Shown: piece by piece, positions 1-9,224 of the stretch
How the letters are laid out: every line of letters starts with the position of its first letter
How positions within the stretch are numbered: the stretch's first letter is position 1
Assembly: GCA_900545215.1 (NCBI GenBank)
Contig: UQXW01000002.1
Location: 76,101-140,100, forward strand
DNA: 64,000 bases
Reading direction: 5' to 3'
Origin: an uncultured Bacteroidota bacterium
Lineage (GTDB): Bacteria; Bacteroidota; Bacteroidia; Bacteroidales; P3
Made by a program: the position numbers and the translations under genes
Notes under the pieces: generated by a model
The model's input: the letters and a program-made list of their open reading frames with translations, nothing else
Databases searched by the model: none
What the model was told of the DNA's origin: nothing

Positions 1-1
1 G

Positions 2-1171
2 AAGAGAACGAAAATCATCAATACGATGAGAAACTTCTTCAACGAACACGGATACCTCGAGGTCGAGACCCCCGTATTGCAACCAATCCCGGGAGGAGCC
101 GCCGCAAGACCTTTCATAACGCACCACAATACGCTCAACATTCCTCTCTATCTGAGAATAGCCAACGAACTTTACTTGAAGAGGCTGATTGTGGGCGGAT
201 TCGACGGAGTGTATGAGTTCTCCCGCAATTTCAGGAACGAAGGCATGGATCGCACACACAATCCGGAGTTCACGTGCATGGAAATCTATGTGGCGTACAA
301 GGATTATAATTGGATGATGGACTTCACCGAAGAGATGATAGAGCGTGTCGCCCTTGCCCTTCACAACGGCACGAAGGTGAACATAGGAGACAAGGAAGTG
401 GATTTCAAACGTCCTTTCGCAAGAGTAAGCATGAGAGATTCCATTCTTCAATACACCGGTTACGATATTTACGAGATGGACGAGAAACAGTTGTTCGATG
501 CCTGCAAAACTCTCGGCATAGAGGTCGATGGCACGATGGGCAAGGGCAAACTGATAGACGAAATCTTCGGAGCGAAGTGCGAGGAGCATTACATTCAGCC
601 GACATTCATATACGACTACCCTAAGGAGATGTCTCCTTTGACGAAGAAACACAGAAAGGTCGAAGGACTGACCGAAAGGTTCGAGTTGTTCGTCAACGGC
701 AAGGAATTGGCGAACGCTTACTCCGAATTGAATGACCCGATAGACCAGTTGGAGAGGTTTCAAGACCAATTGAAATTACAGGAAAGAGGCGATGACGAAG
801 CCATGTACATAGACTACGACTTCGTGAGAGCCTTGGAATACGGCATGCCGCCGACTTCCGGAATGGGAATAGGCATAGACCGACTTTGCATGCTCATGAC
901 AGGCAATGCTTCCATACAGGACGTACTTCTTTTCCCTCAAATGAAGCCGGAGAAAAAGCCCGTTGTCGCAACAGATGCCCAGTTCATGGAATGCGGAGTG
1001 CCGCAAGAGTGGATTGCACCTTTGAGACAAAGCGGCATAACGAAAATCGAAGACCTGCAAAACGCCAATCCGAACAAGTTGTTCAACGATTTGAACGGTT
1101 TGAGAAAGAAAAATAAACTCGACATTCCTGCACTCAAAGCAGAGGAAGTGCAGAAATGGATAACGAAATAA
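2..1171 (+). CDS. lysS: Lysyl-tRNA synthetase, class II (5' end outside window)
   Basis: Charges tRNA-Lys with lysine in the cytoplasm. The reading frame is open from base 2, and the residues before the first ATG (position 26) already read like the LysRS catalytic core (KIINT then [16 protein letters not shown], class II motif 1), so the gene begins upstream of the window. Motif 2 ([14 protein letters not shown]) and motif 3 ([12 protein letters not shown]) are both visible. After the usual end of the enzyme ([11 protein letters not shown]) there are about 65 extra residues forming a predicted small helical, HhH-like tail, which I recall from other Bacteroidetes LysRS. It lies 12 bp upstream of the S41 protease gene and is probably cotranscribed with it. 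Identification is firm. Confidence 0.96.
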   Translation, partial: KRTKIINTMRNFFNEHGYLEVETPVLQPIPGGAAARPFITHHNTLNIPLYLRIANELYLKRLIVGGFDGVYEFSRNFRNEGMDRTHNPEFTCMEIYVAYKDYNWMMDFTEEMIERVALALHNGTKVNIGDKEVDFKRPFARVSMRDSILQYTGYDIYEMDEKQLFDACKTLGIEVDGTMGKGKLIDEIFGAKCEEHYIQPTFIYDYPKEMSPLTKKHRKVEGLTERFELFVNGKELANAYSELNDPIDQLERFQDQLKLQERGDDEAMYIDYDFVRALEYGMPPTSGMGIGIDRLCMLMTGNASIQDVLLFPQMKPEKKPVVATDAQFMECGVPQEWIAPLRQSGITKIEDLQNANPNKLFNDLNGLRKKNKLDIPALKAEEVQKWITK

Positions 1172-1183
1172 ACCATCTGTAAA

Positions 1184-2767
1184 ATGAAGAAAAGATACAC
1201 GACCCCTGTTGTTGCTGCCGTGGCGGCAATCATAGGGGTCATTCTTGGTTTTTACCTTATCCCCACGAGTAAAGACCGTAATTTTCCCACCAAGGGGGGC
1301 AAGATAGATTACATTCTTTCACTCATCGACAGCCAATACGTCGATAAGGTCGATATAGACTCATTGCAGGACGAGGCAATAAGGAGTTTCCTTGCAGACC
1401 TCGACCCTCACTCGGTTTATATGACGGCAGAGGAAATCAAAAAGGAGAACGAGGTATTGCAAGGCAACTTCGACGGGGTGGGAATACAGTTCAGAATAAT
1501 CGAAGACACCATAGTGGTTTTGCAAACCATCAATCCGGGTCCCTCGCAAAGGGCAGGCATCATGGCAGGCGACCGCATAATCAAGGTGGACGGCAGGAAC
1601 GTGACGGGTAAAGACATAAGCAATGACAAGGTATTCAAACTCCTTCGCGGCAAAAAAGGCACCAAGGTGTCTCTTTCCATACATCGTTCCGGCGTAAACA
1701 AGCCCATAAACTACAATCTCACCAGAGCTCCCATTCCGATACACAGCGTGGATTATTACGGCATGATCGACAAAGCCACAGGCTACATAAGATTGTCGCA
1801 ATTCACCGCAAACTCCTACGACGAAGTGCATTCCGCCCTTCTGAAACTGCAAGACAAGGGAGCAAAGCAACTTATATTCGATTTGAGAGCCAACGTAGGC
1901 GGCTACCTTGACCAAGCAATAAAAATTGCAGACGAATTTCTGCCCGAAGACGACCTTATAGTTTTCACCAACGGCAGATACAGAGGCAGAAACGACTACT
2001 TTGCAACTTCCGAAGGAATCTTTGAAAAAGGCAAACTCATAGTTCTGATAGATGAAATCTCCGCTTCGGCTTCCGAAATAGTCTCAGGAGCTTTGCAAGA
2101 CAACGACAGAGCGATGATAATCGGCAGAAGGACTTTCGGCAAAGGCTTGGTTCAAGAACAGAAAGAACTGCCGGACGGCTCGGCAATCAGGCTCACCGTA
2201 TCACGTTACTATACCCCGAGCGGACGTTGCATACAAAGACCTTACATATCGGGCGACCCTGAAAAATATTTTGCCGACTTCATAGAGCGCTACGCCAACA
2301 TGGAAAAACACAGCGACACAATATCGCATGCAGACTCATTGAAATACAAGACAAAAAAAGGAAGAATTGTCTATGGAGGCGGAGGAATAGAACCGGATGT
2401 GGAATTGCCATATTACAATTATAAAAGAGGCAAATACTATACCACACTGCTAAAAAAAGGCTTGATTTACAAATACTGCTTCGACTATGTGGATCGTAAT
2501 CGCAACAACTTCAGTACCTATAAAGACGGAGACGACTTCTTGAACCGTTATACGGTCAGTGAAGACTTTTATCAAAGCATGCTGAACTTCGCAAGCGAAC
2601 AAAATACTACGCGAGGCAGACTGACAACAGCCGAAACAACGGAGGTGAAGCAACTCATGAAAGCCTACCTCGCCCAAAACCTTTACGGCGACCAATACTT
2701 CTACCCTTCCTTCCTCAAAACGGACGAAGACGTAGTGGAAGCCTTGCAGTACTTCAAAAAGATGTAG
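1184..2767 (+). CDS. S41 family C-terminal processing peptidase (CtpA-like)
   Basis: A 527-residue periplasmic serine protease anchored by an N-terminal hydrophobic segment (about residues 9-26). A PDZ domain spans roughly residues 90-170. The S41 protease core follows, with the SASASEIV motif at residues 293-300 carrying the nucleophilic serine and the general-base lysine in GKG near residue 320. The C-terminal 150 residues are a lineage-typical extension. The family trims or degrades envelope proteins from their C-termini; the substrate here is unknown. The gene follows lysS by 12 bp and ends at a strong hairpin terminator, so the pair probably forms one transcript. Confidence 0.93.
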   Translation: MKKRYTTPVVAAVAAIIGVILGFYLIPTSKDRNFPTKGGKIDYILSLIDSQYVDKVDIDSLQDEAIRSFLADLDPHSVYMTAEEIKKENEVLQGNFDGVGIQFRIIEDTIVVLQTINPGPSQRAGIMAGDRIIKVDGRNVTGKDISNDKVFKLLRGKKGTKVSLSIHRSGVNKPINYNLTRAPIPIHSVDYYGMIDKATGYIRLSQFTANSYDEVHSALLKLQDKGAKQLIFDLRANVGGYLDQAIKIADEFLPEDDLIVFTNGRYRGRNDYFATSEGIFEKGKLIVLIDEISASASEIVSGALQDNDRAMIIGRRTFGKGLVQEQKELPDGSAIRLTVSRYYTPSGRCIQRPYISGDPEKYFADFIERYANMEKHSDTISHADSLKYKTKKGRIVYGGGGIEPDVELPYYNYKRGKYYTTLLKKGLIYKYCFDYVDRNRNNFSTYKDGDDFLNRYTVSEDFYQSMLNFASEQNTTRGRLTTAETTEVKQLMKAYLAQNLYGDQYFYPSFLKTDEDVVEALQYFKKM

Positions 2768-2805
2768 AACACGACTTTCACCACCCCGCAATCAAACACC
2801 ATTAC

Positions 2806-2855
2806 AAAAAGAGGAAACGCCGAAAGTAAAAATCCTTTCGGCGTTTCCTCTTTTT
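2806..2855 (+). terminator. Strong rho-independent terminator after S41 gene
   Basis: A perfect 21-bp inverted repeat (2806-2826 with 2835-2855, 8-nt loop) ends in a T-run. The hairpin is almost symmetrical and could also stop the opposing restriction-modification operon. Its stem carries the ACGCCGAAAG / CTTTCGGCGT core of the dispersed repeat family found elsewhere in the window. Confidence 0.9.
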
Positions 2856-2895
2856 CTTTCGGCGGTTTAATCTCGGCAAAACTGCATTTCGGCAA
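2806..2895. repeat. Dispersed CGCCG/CTTTCGGCGG repeat, copy A
   Basis: Contains GGCGTTTC, a pyrimidine run, then CTTTCGGCGGTTTA, followed by two further TCGGCAAAA pieces. The same arrangement recurs near 9115, 32380, 35890, 37265 and 61750. It lies immediately downstream of the restriction-modification pair; copy B lies just upstream of it. Confidence 0.6.
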
Positions 2896-2921
2896 AAGAC
2901 TTATAAGCAAAGCCTCCTGCC

Positions 2922-3971
2922 TTACATTGCCTGCTCTTTCCGTAATTCCAAATAAGTATATTCGGACGAACCTCCAAACAACGAATATTCCTGTTGCCCC
3001 AATCTTTTTCTCGTCACATCTATTGCCAATGGCGATTGATCGACACCTATCCACTTTCTACCATTGTTTTGTGCCGCAACAAGAGTCGTTCCCGAGCCGC
3101 AAAAACAATCCAACACCAAACTACCCTCATCGGAAGAGGTTTGCACTATTCGTTCTATCAATTCCATGTTTTTTTCCGTAGGATAATCCGGATATTGCGG
3201 GTCTTTATAATCCCAAATATCCTGTACCCGTTTACCTTTTCTTTCATCGGCATAAATGATTTTCCGAGGATTACCTGCGGAAGACCATTCTATCAAACCT
3301 TCCCTGTCCCACTGTTGCAGAGTTTCCACATCCGTTCTCCAATGTCTTCCTTTCGGAGGGAAAATACCGTTAAAAGTTTGACTGCTTTTTCCGTTAAGCG
3401 TCTCCCCGGGAGCATGTATCGGAACGGTGGTATATCTTCTGTTATTCTTATCTTTCTTCGGAAACAGTTTTTCTATATCCGATTCATCGTATGCCTGATA
3501 CGGCTCGTTCCATATAGGATTGGCAGACTTGGAGTAAAACAATATCATATCCTTTACGTTCCCGTAGCCTATGCGGGCAAAGTTCTTTGGATTGCATTTT
3601 ATCCTGCTTATATCGTTACGGAAATTTTCCATTCCGAATATCTTATCCATGAGCACTTTCACATAATGCCCTATCTTATAATCTATATGCAGATAAATGG
3701 AACCCCTATCCGATAACAATTCACGCAACAAAACAAGCCGCTCTGAAAGAAAATCCAAAAACTCATCGCCTTTCAGTGTATCCTTATAGGCAATGTCTCC
3801 GGTTTTCGAGTTACTTATCGTTGTTGCACGACCTTGCGTTATGGTGAAATTCATGCCTGTTGCAAACGGTGGGTCGATATAAACCAAATCGACCTTGTTT
3901 GCTAAATTTTCAACCTCCAACAAATACTGCAATGCGTGCAGATTTTCCGACAGTAAAAGCAGATTTTCCAT
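2922..3971 (-). CDS. Type II DNA adenine-N6 methyltransferase (beta class)
   Basis: A 349-residue methyltransferase. The catalytic motif IV is DPPF at residues 33-36, near the N-terminus, and the SAM-binding motif I (DCFCGSGTT) lies near the C-terminus. This order defines the beta class, and DPPF points to N6-adenine rather than N4-cytosine (which usually has SPPY). The start codon overlaps the stop of the endonuclease gene (TAATG), so the two are translationally coupled, with the nuclease first. It presumably protects host DNA from the partner nuclease. The recognition sequence cannot be read from the protein. Confidence 0.93.
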   Translation of the reverse strand: MENLLLLSENLHALQYLLEVENLANKVDLVYIDPPFATGMNFTITQGRATTISNSKTGDIAYKDTLKGDEFLDFLSERLVLLRELLSDRGSIYLHIDYKIGHYVKVLMDKIFGMENFRNDISRIKCNPKNFARIGYGNVKDMILFYSKSANPIWNEPYQAYDESDIEKLFPKKDKNNRRYTTVPIHAPGETLNGKSSQTFNGIFPPKGRHWRTDVETLQQWDREGLIEWSSAGNPRKIIYADERKGKRVQDIWDYKDPQYPDYPTEKNMELIERIVQTSSDEGSLVLDCFCGSGTTLVAAQNNGRKWIGVDQSPLAIDVTRKRLGQQEYSLFGGSSEYTYLELRKEQAM

Positions 3972-4753
3972 TACAACGAGTATAAAAATTCCCTCAAAAC
4001 CAAAGCACTCATTATGTTGTAGCCGTTATAGGTTTCCGTTATTTGTTTGTACATCTTGTTATTCGATTTGATGTAAGGCACTCCGTCGATTATGGCAACG
4101 GGTATGGCTTTGATATTTGTATCCGTAAGAGTTGACATTGCATCAAGGAATTGTGCGTTTTGGTGTCCGCCGAAATCGGTTATGAACTTGGCTTCCCCTA
4201 TGATATACTTCCCGTTGAACCTTGCCAAAAAGTCCAAACCTTTATTTCTTTTGTATCCCAATTCCTGCGAAGCGAATTCCATCATCGATTTATCGCTTGC
4301 ATCTAATATCGCATCGGCATCACTGTTCACAAACTCTTCCAATCCGACAGGCATGATACCCAATGATTTGGATTTTACCCATGAATGAAACATCGGTCCT
4401 AACTGTCTGTTTGTTTCTTTGGGCTGACTGCATTGTTGATACAGCTTATCCAATCCCAAATCGTAAATACGCCCGCATATTCTGTTAATAGTACGAGGAT
4501 TTCTACCGATTGCAGAGGCATCTCGTCTCAAATAAGACACATAGCTGTCCTTTATGGGAAAGAGTTTCAGTCTTAGCAATTCTCTTATCAGGCTGTCATT
4601 ATCCCGCTTTTGAAATGCTGTCTCGACATTCCGCCATATTTCCTTGTTTATGTCTCTGATTCCCTCCGGTATTGTGGGATAAACTCTGAACAAATCATCA
4701 AGATAAGAACGTTGGGAAGCATATTCTATGCTTAATTGTATCCATGGATTCAT
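3971..4753 (-). CDS. Type II restriction endonuclease, PD-(D/E)xK type
   Basis: A 260-residue protein I do not recognise to subtype. It carries a convincing PD-(D/E)xK nuclease core: Asp174 in GLDF, then Glu187 and Lys189 in GEAKF, followed by the GGHQNAQF stretch seen in several type II enzymes. It lies directly upstream of, and overlaps by one base with, an N6-adenine methyltransferase, which is the main reason to call it the cognate nuclease. A TACCTTTG -7 box lies at 4786-4793 on the same strand, about 35 nt before the ATG. The target sequence is unknown. Confidence 0.85.
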   Translation of the reverse strand: MNPWIQLSIEYASQRSYLDDLFRVYPTIPEGIRDINKEIWRNVETAFQKRDNDSLIRELLRLKLFPIKDSYVSYLRRDASAIGRNPRTINRICGRIYDLGLDKLYQQCSQPKETNRQLGPMFHSWVKSKSLGIMPVGLEEFVNSDADAILDASDKSMMEFASQELGYKRNKGLDFLARFNGKYIIGEAKFITDFGGHQNAQFLDAMSTLTDTNIKAIPVAIIDGVPYIKSNNKMYKQITETYNGYNIMSALVLREFLYSL

Positions 4754-4785
4754 TTCTTCAATCGGATAATTTTACTGCAACTTGG

Positions 4786-4793
4786 CAAAGGTA
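4786..4793 (-). promoter_or_regulatory. Bacteroidetes -7 box for the R-M operon
   Basis: TACCTTTG on the minus strand, about 33-40 nt before the endonuclease ATG. A TTTG further upstream (4805-4808) is only 11 nt away, too close for the usual 19-21 nt, so only the -7 element is claimed. Confidence 0.6.
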
Positions 4794-4895
4794 CAAAAAA
4801 AATGCAAAGTATTACCAGTTCTCCAAAGTAGCGTCCCCTTCTCCTCCACAACAAAACAAGCAATCTCCACCTGAAATTCCCCTTACTTTTCAAGT

Positions 4896-4978
4896 CTCAA
4901 ACGAAATGACAGTTTCGGAATAATCGAACGCCGTTTCGTTCTTTTATTTCGCCGATTGAAAAAATCCTTTCAGCCTTC
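4896..4978. repeat. Dispersed repeat, copy B
   Basis: Contains GAACGCCGTTTCG, a T-rich run, TTTCGCCG and then AATCCTTTCAGCC. It shares the core layout of the other copies and lies in the 237-bp gap between the restriction endonuclease start and the MATE gene end. I see no other feature in this gap. Confidence 0.6.
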
Positions 4979-4990
4979 CATCTCCGCAAA

Positions 4991-6319
4991 TCAGGCGATC
5001 CGGCGGATTGTGGTTTTGAGGCGGGTGTAGTAAAGTATGGTGGCGAGGAGCAGTCCGAAGGCTAAGCCGGAGAGGACACCGCAAGGTCCTGTTTCAAGGG
5101 CGAAGCCGAGGAAGGCGGCTGTCGGTATGGCGAAGAGAATGTAGCAGATAAGGGAGTATTTCATCGGTTTGGCTACATCGTTCATGCCTCTTAATGCTCC
5201 GAGCAGCGTGGCTTGGGCTCCGTCCACGAGTTGGAAGGCTCCGGCGACGATGAAGAGGGTTCGGGCTTGGGCGATAACAGCGGTGTCCGTGGTGAAGAGG
5301 CTTGCTATCACACCGCCGAGCGTGATGAAACACAGAGCGGCAATGCCCATGGAGACGAAGCTAAGGTGCAGTCCGCTCAGAGAGTTGGCTCTTATTCTGT
5401 CGCGGTCTTTCACTCCGAAGGCGTGCGAGACCAATATGGTTGTTGCGGAGGCTATTCCGCAGGCTATCTGAAAGGTTAGGGTTACGAAGGTGAGTACTAT
5501 CTGATAGGCGGCAAGGGCTACGGTGGATAGCCAGCCCATCATGATGGTTACGGTGGAGAAACTGACGCATTCCAAGGAGAGTTGCACTGCTATGGGCAGT
5601 CCGAGTCGCATGATGTTTTTGTGGGTATGGAGGGTGAAGTTCTTTTTCGAGAAGAATTTGAAGTATTTGCGGTAATGCTTATGGCATAACATGTAAACAA
5701 GGTATGCGACAGGCATAAGGCTGCGGGCTACGCAGGTGGAGAGTCCGGCTCCGAAGGCTCCCATGGCTGGAAAGCCGCATTTGCCGAAGATGAAGATGTA
5801 GTTCAATATGATGTTCAGCAGGTTGGCGGAGATGATTATCCGCATCGTGATTTTTGTGTTGCCGGCTCCTTCCATGAAATGACGGAATGCGAGAAAGATT
5901 TGTGCGGGAAAGAGCGATATGGAGGTGATGATGAAGTATGATTTGGCTGCATCGATTACTTCTTTCGGTTGTCCGAGGTGCGGCAAAAGCGGTACGAAGA
6001 GCATGAGTACCGCCACGATTGCGGCTCCTGTTACGAGGTTCAGCGTTATGGCGTTTTGGAAGAGCATGCTCATGCGACGGGTTTCCTTGCGGGCGAAGGA
6101 TTGTCCGACCAAGGGGGTGAGAGACATGCCTATTCCTTGTCCGAAAACGAGGGCTATGGTGGTTATGGCTGCCGAAAAAGCCACTCCTGCCAAGGCTTCT
6201 TTGCCCAAGTGTCCGACCATAAGGGTATCAAAGAACTGCACCACGCTTTGACCGAGCGAGGAGAGTATGATGGGGTACGCCAATCTGAGGTTGTCTTTGT
6301 AGTATGTGCGGTTCAACAT
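4991..6319 (-). CDS. MATE family efflux transporter
   Basis: A 442-residue inner-membrane protein with about 12 hydrophobic helices arranged as two homologous halves, matching the MATE (NorM/DinF-like) family of Na+ or H+ coupled multidrug exporters. The N-terminal half carries the family-like PIILSSLGQSVVQFFDTLMVG segment. Its start overlaps the end of the ABC-F gene by 7 bp, so it is the second gene of a two-gene operon. The transported compound is unknown. Confidence 0.93.
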   Translation of the reverse strand: MLNRTYYKDNLRLAYPIILSSLGQSVVQFFDTLMVGHLGKEALAGVAFSAAITTIALVFGQGIGMSLTPLVGQSFARKETRRMSMLFQNAITLNLVTGAAIVAVLMLFVPLLPHLGQPKEVIDAAKSYFIITSISLFPAQIFLAFRHFMEGAGNTKITMRIIISANLLNIILNYIFIFGKCGFPAMGAFGAGLSTCVARSLMPVAYLVYMLCHKHYRKYFKFFSKKNFTLHTHKNIMRLGLPIAVQLSLECVSFSTVTIMMGWLSTVALAAYQIVLTFVTLTFQIACGIASATTILVSHAFGVKDRDRIRANSLSGLHLSFVSMGIAALCFITLGGVIASLFTTDTAVIAQARTLFIVAGAFQLVDGAQATLLGALRGMNDVAKPMKYSLICYILFAIPTAAFLGFALETGPCGVLSGLAFGLLLATILYYTRLKTTIRRIA

Positions 6320-8262
6320 TGTTTTTCTGCTTCTTCAAGTTCCATTTGCAAGTCCTCCCACTGCTGCATTTGCTCGGAAAGTTGTCTTTTGAGTTTTTCG
6401 TATTGCGTGCAGAGGTTCTGCATTTCGGTTTGTTGGTTTGTGAAATCGCCGTTTGCCATTTGATTGTCCAAGTCTTTGATTTGGTTCTCGGATTGCTCAA
6501 TTTCTTTTTCGCAGGCGGCTATTTTGTTACGTATTTTCCTAAGTCCGCTTTCCTTTTCCTTGCTTTTTAGGTAATCGGCTTTGCTTTTGCTTGCCGGTGT
6601 GTCGCTTATTGCTTTGTCCGAAGGGGCTGCGGTTTCCAATTCTTTGAAATCGGTCATCTTCTTGGAGCGGAGGAAGTCAGCTATGTCGCCTTTGAATTGG
6701 CGGACTTTATGGTGCGAAAATTCGTAAATGGTTTCCGTCAGTCCTTGAAGGAAGTCTCTGTCGTGGGAAACGACGATAAGGGTTCCGTCATAGCGGACAA
6801 GGGCGGCTTTGAGTATGTCCTTGGACACCATATCCAAGTGGTTGGTCGGCTCATCGAGAACAAGGAGGTTCACGGGGGCGAGCAGCAACTTGGCAAGGGC
6901 AAGTCTGGTTTTCTCTCCTCCCGAAAGAACGGAGACTTTCTTCTCTATGTCGTTCTCATCGAAGAGAAAACTGCCGAGGATACTGCGGATTTTGGTACGG
7001 ACATCGCCGACGGCTATGTCGTCTATGGTTTCAAATACTGTTTTCTCTCCGTCCAAGAGGGCGGCTTGGTTTTGGGCGAAGTAGCCTATGGATACATCGT
7101 GTCCCAATCGGCAAATGCCGCTGCTTGCTTCCAACTCTCCGACTATTATTTTGGAAAGGGTGGATTTTCCTTCGCCGTTCTTGCCGACAAAAGCGACCTT
7201 TTCACCTCTTTCAATCAGTATATCGAGGTCTTTGAGTACGAGTTTGTCTCCGTAGCTCTTGTTCAGCTGTTTTATTTCTACCACCACCTTGCCGGAATGC
7301 GGTGCGGGTGGAAAACAAAACCTTATTGCAGAGGTGTCGGTCTCATCGACCTCCACTCGTTCCAGCTTTTCGAGCATTTTGATTTTGGATTGCACCTGCT
7401 TGCTTTTGGTAGCCTTGTAGCGGAAACGCTCTATGAATTTCTCGGTTTGGGCGATTTGTTTTTGCTGATTGTTGAGTTGGGCGATTTGTTGCTCTCTTCG
7501 TTGGGCGAGGAGTTTGACGTATTCGGAATAATTGGTCTTGTAATCGTATATCCTGCCGGCTGTGATTTCTATTGTGCGGTTCGTGATGTTGTCGAGAAAG
7601 GCTCTGTCATGGGAAACGAGGATAACGGCTCCGTAGTAGCGGCGAAGAAAGTTCTCCAACCACTGAATGGATTCGATGTCGAGGTGATTGGTCGGCTCGT
7701 CGAGCAATAAGGTTTCAGGCTTTTTGAGCAATAGTTTCGCCAATTCGACCCTCATCTGCCATCCACTGCTGAATTCGGTCATCTTTCGTGAGAAATCGCT
7801 GTGGGTAAATCCCAATCCGAGAAGTATTTTCTCCGCTTCGCCCTGACGGTTGTTGCCTCCCATCATGGCTATGCGTTCGCTCAATTCGCTGTGTCTGTGA
7901 AGAAGTTCGGCGTATGCCTCGGATTGATAATCCTCACGCTCGCTTATATCCAGCGTAAGTGTCTCCAATGTTTTTTCCATCTCGTTCAGCCGGTCGAAAG
8001 CCGTCAGGGCTTCCTCCAAAACACTCACCTGCGACGAGGGAATCATCTCCTGCGGTAAATAACCTATGGTTTGCTTGGAATCTATCGCCACATTGCCGCT
8101 GTCGTAATCCTGTCTGCCTGCAATGATTTTAAGCAAGGTGGATTTGCCTGCCCCGTTCTTTCCCACCAATCCTATGCGGTCTTTATCGCCTACAACAAAA
8201 CTTATATCCTCAAACAAATATACTCCCGTAAACTGAACGGAGAGTTTGTTTATGCTTATCAT
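6313..8262 (-). CDS. ABC-F family ATPase (ribosome-associated, Uup/EttA-like)
   Basis: A 649-residue soluble protein with two ABC domains and no membrane segments. The first Walker A is GKNGAGKST at residues 34-42 and the second is GKNGEGKST in the middle of the protein; both halves have LSGGE- or FSSGW-type signatures and LLLDEPTNHLD Walker B motifs. A charged inter-domain linker and a C-terminal coiled coil (about residues 555-645) resemble Uup. ABC-F proteins act on the ribosomal E site; some protect against antibiotics. The transporter gene downstream may be coincidental. A roughly 1-kb ORF on the opposite strand is a shadow. Confidence 0.94.
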   Translation of the reverse strand: MISINKLSVQFTGVYLFEDISFVVGDKDRIGLVGKNGAGKSTLLKIIAGRQDYDSGNVAIDSKQTIGYLPQEMIPSSQVSVLEEALTAFDRLNEMEKTLETLTLDISEREDYQSEAYAELLHRHSELSERIAMMGGNNRQGEAEKILLGLGFTHSDFSRKMTEFSSGWQMRVELAKLLLKKPETLLLDEPTNHLDIESIQWLENFLRRYYGAVILVSHDRAFLDNITNRTIEITAGRIYDYKTNYSEYVKLLAQRREQQIAQLNNQQKQIAQTEKFIERFRYKATKSKQVQSKIKMLEKLERVEVDETDTSAIRFCFPPAPHSGKVVVEIKQLNKSYGDKLVLKDLDILIERGEKVAFVGKNGEGKSTLSKIIVGELEASSGICRLGHDVSIGYFAQNQAALLDGEKTVFETIDDIAVGDVRTKIRSILGSFLFDENDIEKKVSVLSGGEKTRLALAKLLLAPVNLLVLDEPTNHLDMVSKDILKAALVRYDGTLIVVSHDRDFLQGLTETIYEFSHHKVRQFKGDIADFLRSKKMTDFKELETAAPSDKAISDTPASKSKADYLKSKEKESGLRKIRNKIAACEKEIEQSENQIKDLDNQMANGDFTNQQTEMQNLCTQYEKLKRQLSEQMQQWEDLQMELEEAEKQC

Positions 8263-8284
8263 CCGATTTTCAAGACTAAAAAAA

Positions 8285-8310
8285 GCAACGGACTGTTCAA
8301 AGTCCGTTGC
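8285..8310 (-). terminator. Terminator after tonB
   Basis: A 10-bp perfect stem (8285-8294 / 8301-8310) with a 6-nt loop, followed on the minus strand by a T-run. It separates the TonB gene from the ABC-F/MATE operon. Confidence 0.85.
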
Positions 8311-8344
8311 ACCATTCTCTTAACGAAATAACTCACTTTCCGAA

Positions 8345-9037
8345 TTAACCTGCCAAAGTGAACGAAACAGGTAACGTGAATTGCATTCTTACTATTTTAC
8401 CTCTTTGCTTTGCAGGCTTCCATTTAGGCATGGACTTCACGACCTTCACAGCCTCTTCTCCACAACCGGAACCGATGTCTCTCAACACCTTTATGTCGGT
8501 CAACGAACCGTCTTTCTCGACAACGAAAGTAACATAAACTCTTCCTTGTGTGCCGGTCTCTCTCGCTTGTGTAGGATATTTCAAAGTTTTTCCGATGTAT
8601 TCGTACATCTTATCCATACCTCCGGGATATGTTGCGGACTCCTCCACAACGGTAAAGATGACATCCTCTTTTTCCTCAGCCTCGGGTTCCTCTTGTATCT
8701 CGACCTTTTGAATGATAACGTCGGTATTGGACGTATTCTCGAAGCTCTCGACAGTGAACTCGTTCTGCAATTCCACGTCATCGTCCACGATTTCGAATTC
8801 TGTGGTCTCTTGTTGTTGCGGTTGCTCGGGTTCGGGAGGTGTTTCTTCCTGACGGGTTATCATAACCTCTTCAACCTCTTGTACTACTTGCGTAAGCTGA
8901 ACCGTTTCTTCCTCTTTATCATAGCTTTTCCACTCGAAAGCAACTATAACGATGGAAAGAGCAGCCACCATGCCCGCAAGAATATACATGGTCTTGGTCT
9001 TTTCCAAGTTTGCCTTGTCCGATTTCTTTACTTCCAT
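8345..9037 (-). CDS. TonB family energy-transducing protein
   Basis: A 230-residue protein with one membrane helix (residues 17-35), a Glu/Pro/Gln-rich periplasmic spacer (residues 45-140) and a C-terminal TonB domain (about 150-230) with YPTQARETGTQGRVYVTF and PKWKPAKQRGK. It should couple ExbBD proton-motive energy to outer-membrane TonB-dependent receptors; no exbBD genes are in the window. It is monocistronic, with a terminator behind it. Bacteroidetes carry several tonB paralogs, so I give no symbol. Confidence 0.92.
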   Translation of the reverse strand: MEVKKSDKANLEKTKTMYILAGMVAALSIVIVAFEWKSYDKEEETVQLTQVVQEVEEVMITRQEETPPEPEQPQQQETTEFEIVDDDVELQNEFTVESFENTSNTDVIIQKVEIQEEPEAEEKEDVIFTVVEESATYPGGMDKMYEYIGKTLKYPTQARETGTQGRVYVTFVVEKDGSLTDIKVLRDIGSGCGEEAVKVVKSMPKWKPAKQRGKIVRMQFTLPVSFTLAG

Positions 9038-9111
9038 ATTGCTTGTTTTTTATTTGTTTCTTTGTCTTCCTCTATATTTGAGGGTGCTAAATTACAACTT
9101 TTTCCGCTTCT

Positions 9112-9157
9112 GACAAAACGCCGTTTCATTTTTTTGTTTCGCCGTTTTGTTGATTTG
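9112..9157. repeat. Dispersed repeat, copy C
   Basis: AAAACGCCGTTTCA, a T-run, then GTTTCGCCGTTTTG, in the 187-bp gap between tonB and the nucleoside kinase. The two halves form an imperfect inverted repeat. Confidence 0.6.
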
Positions 9158-9224
9158 TATTCAAGATTCTGTTTTGCAAATCCTTATCCTGTATTTTTCT
9201 TGTGAAAAACTAATGCCGTCAACC

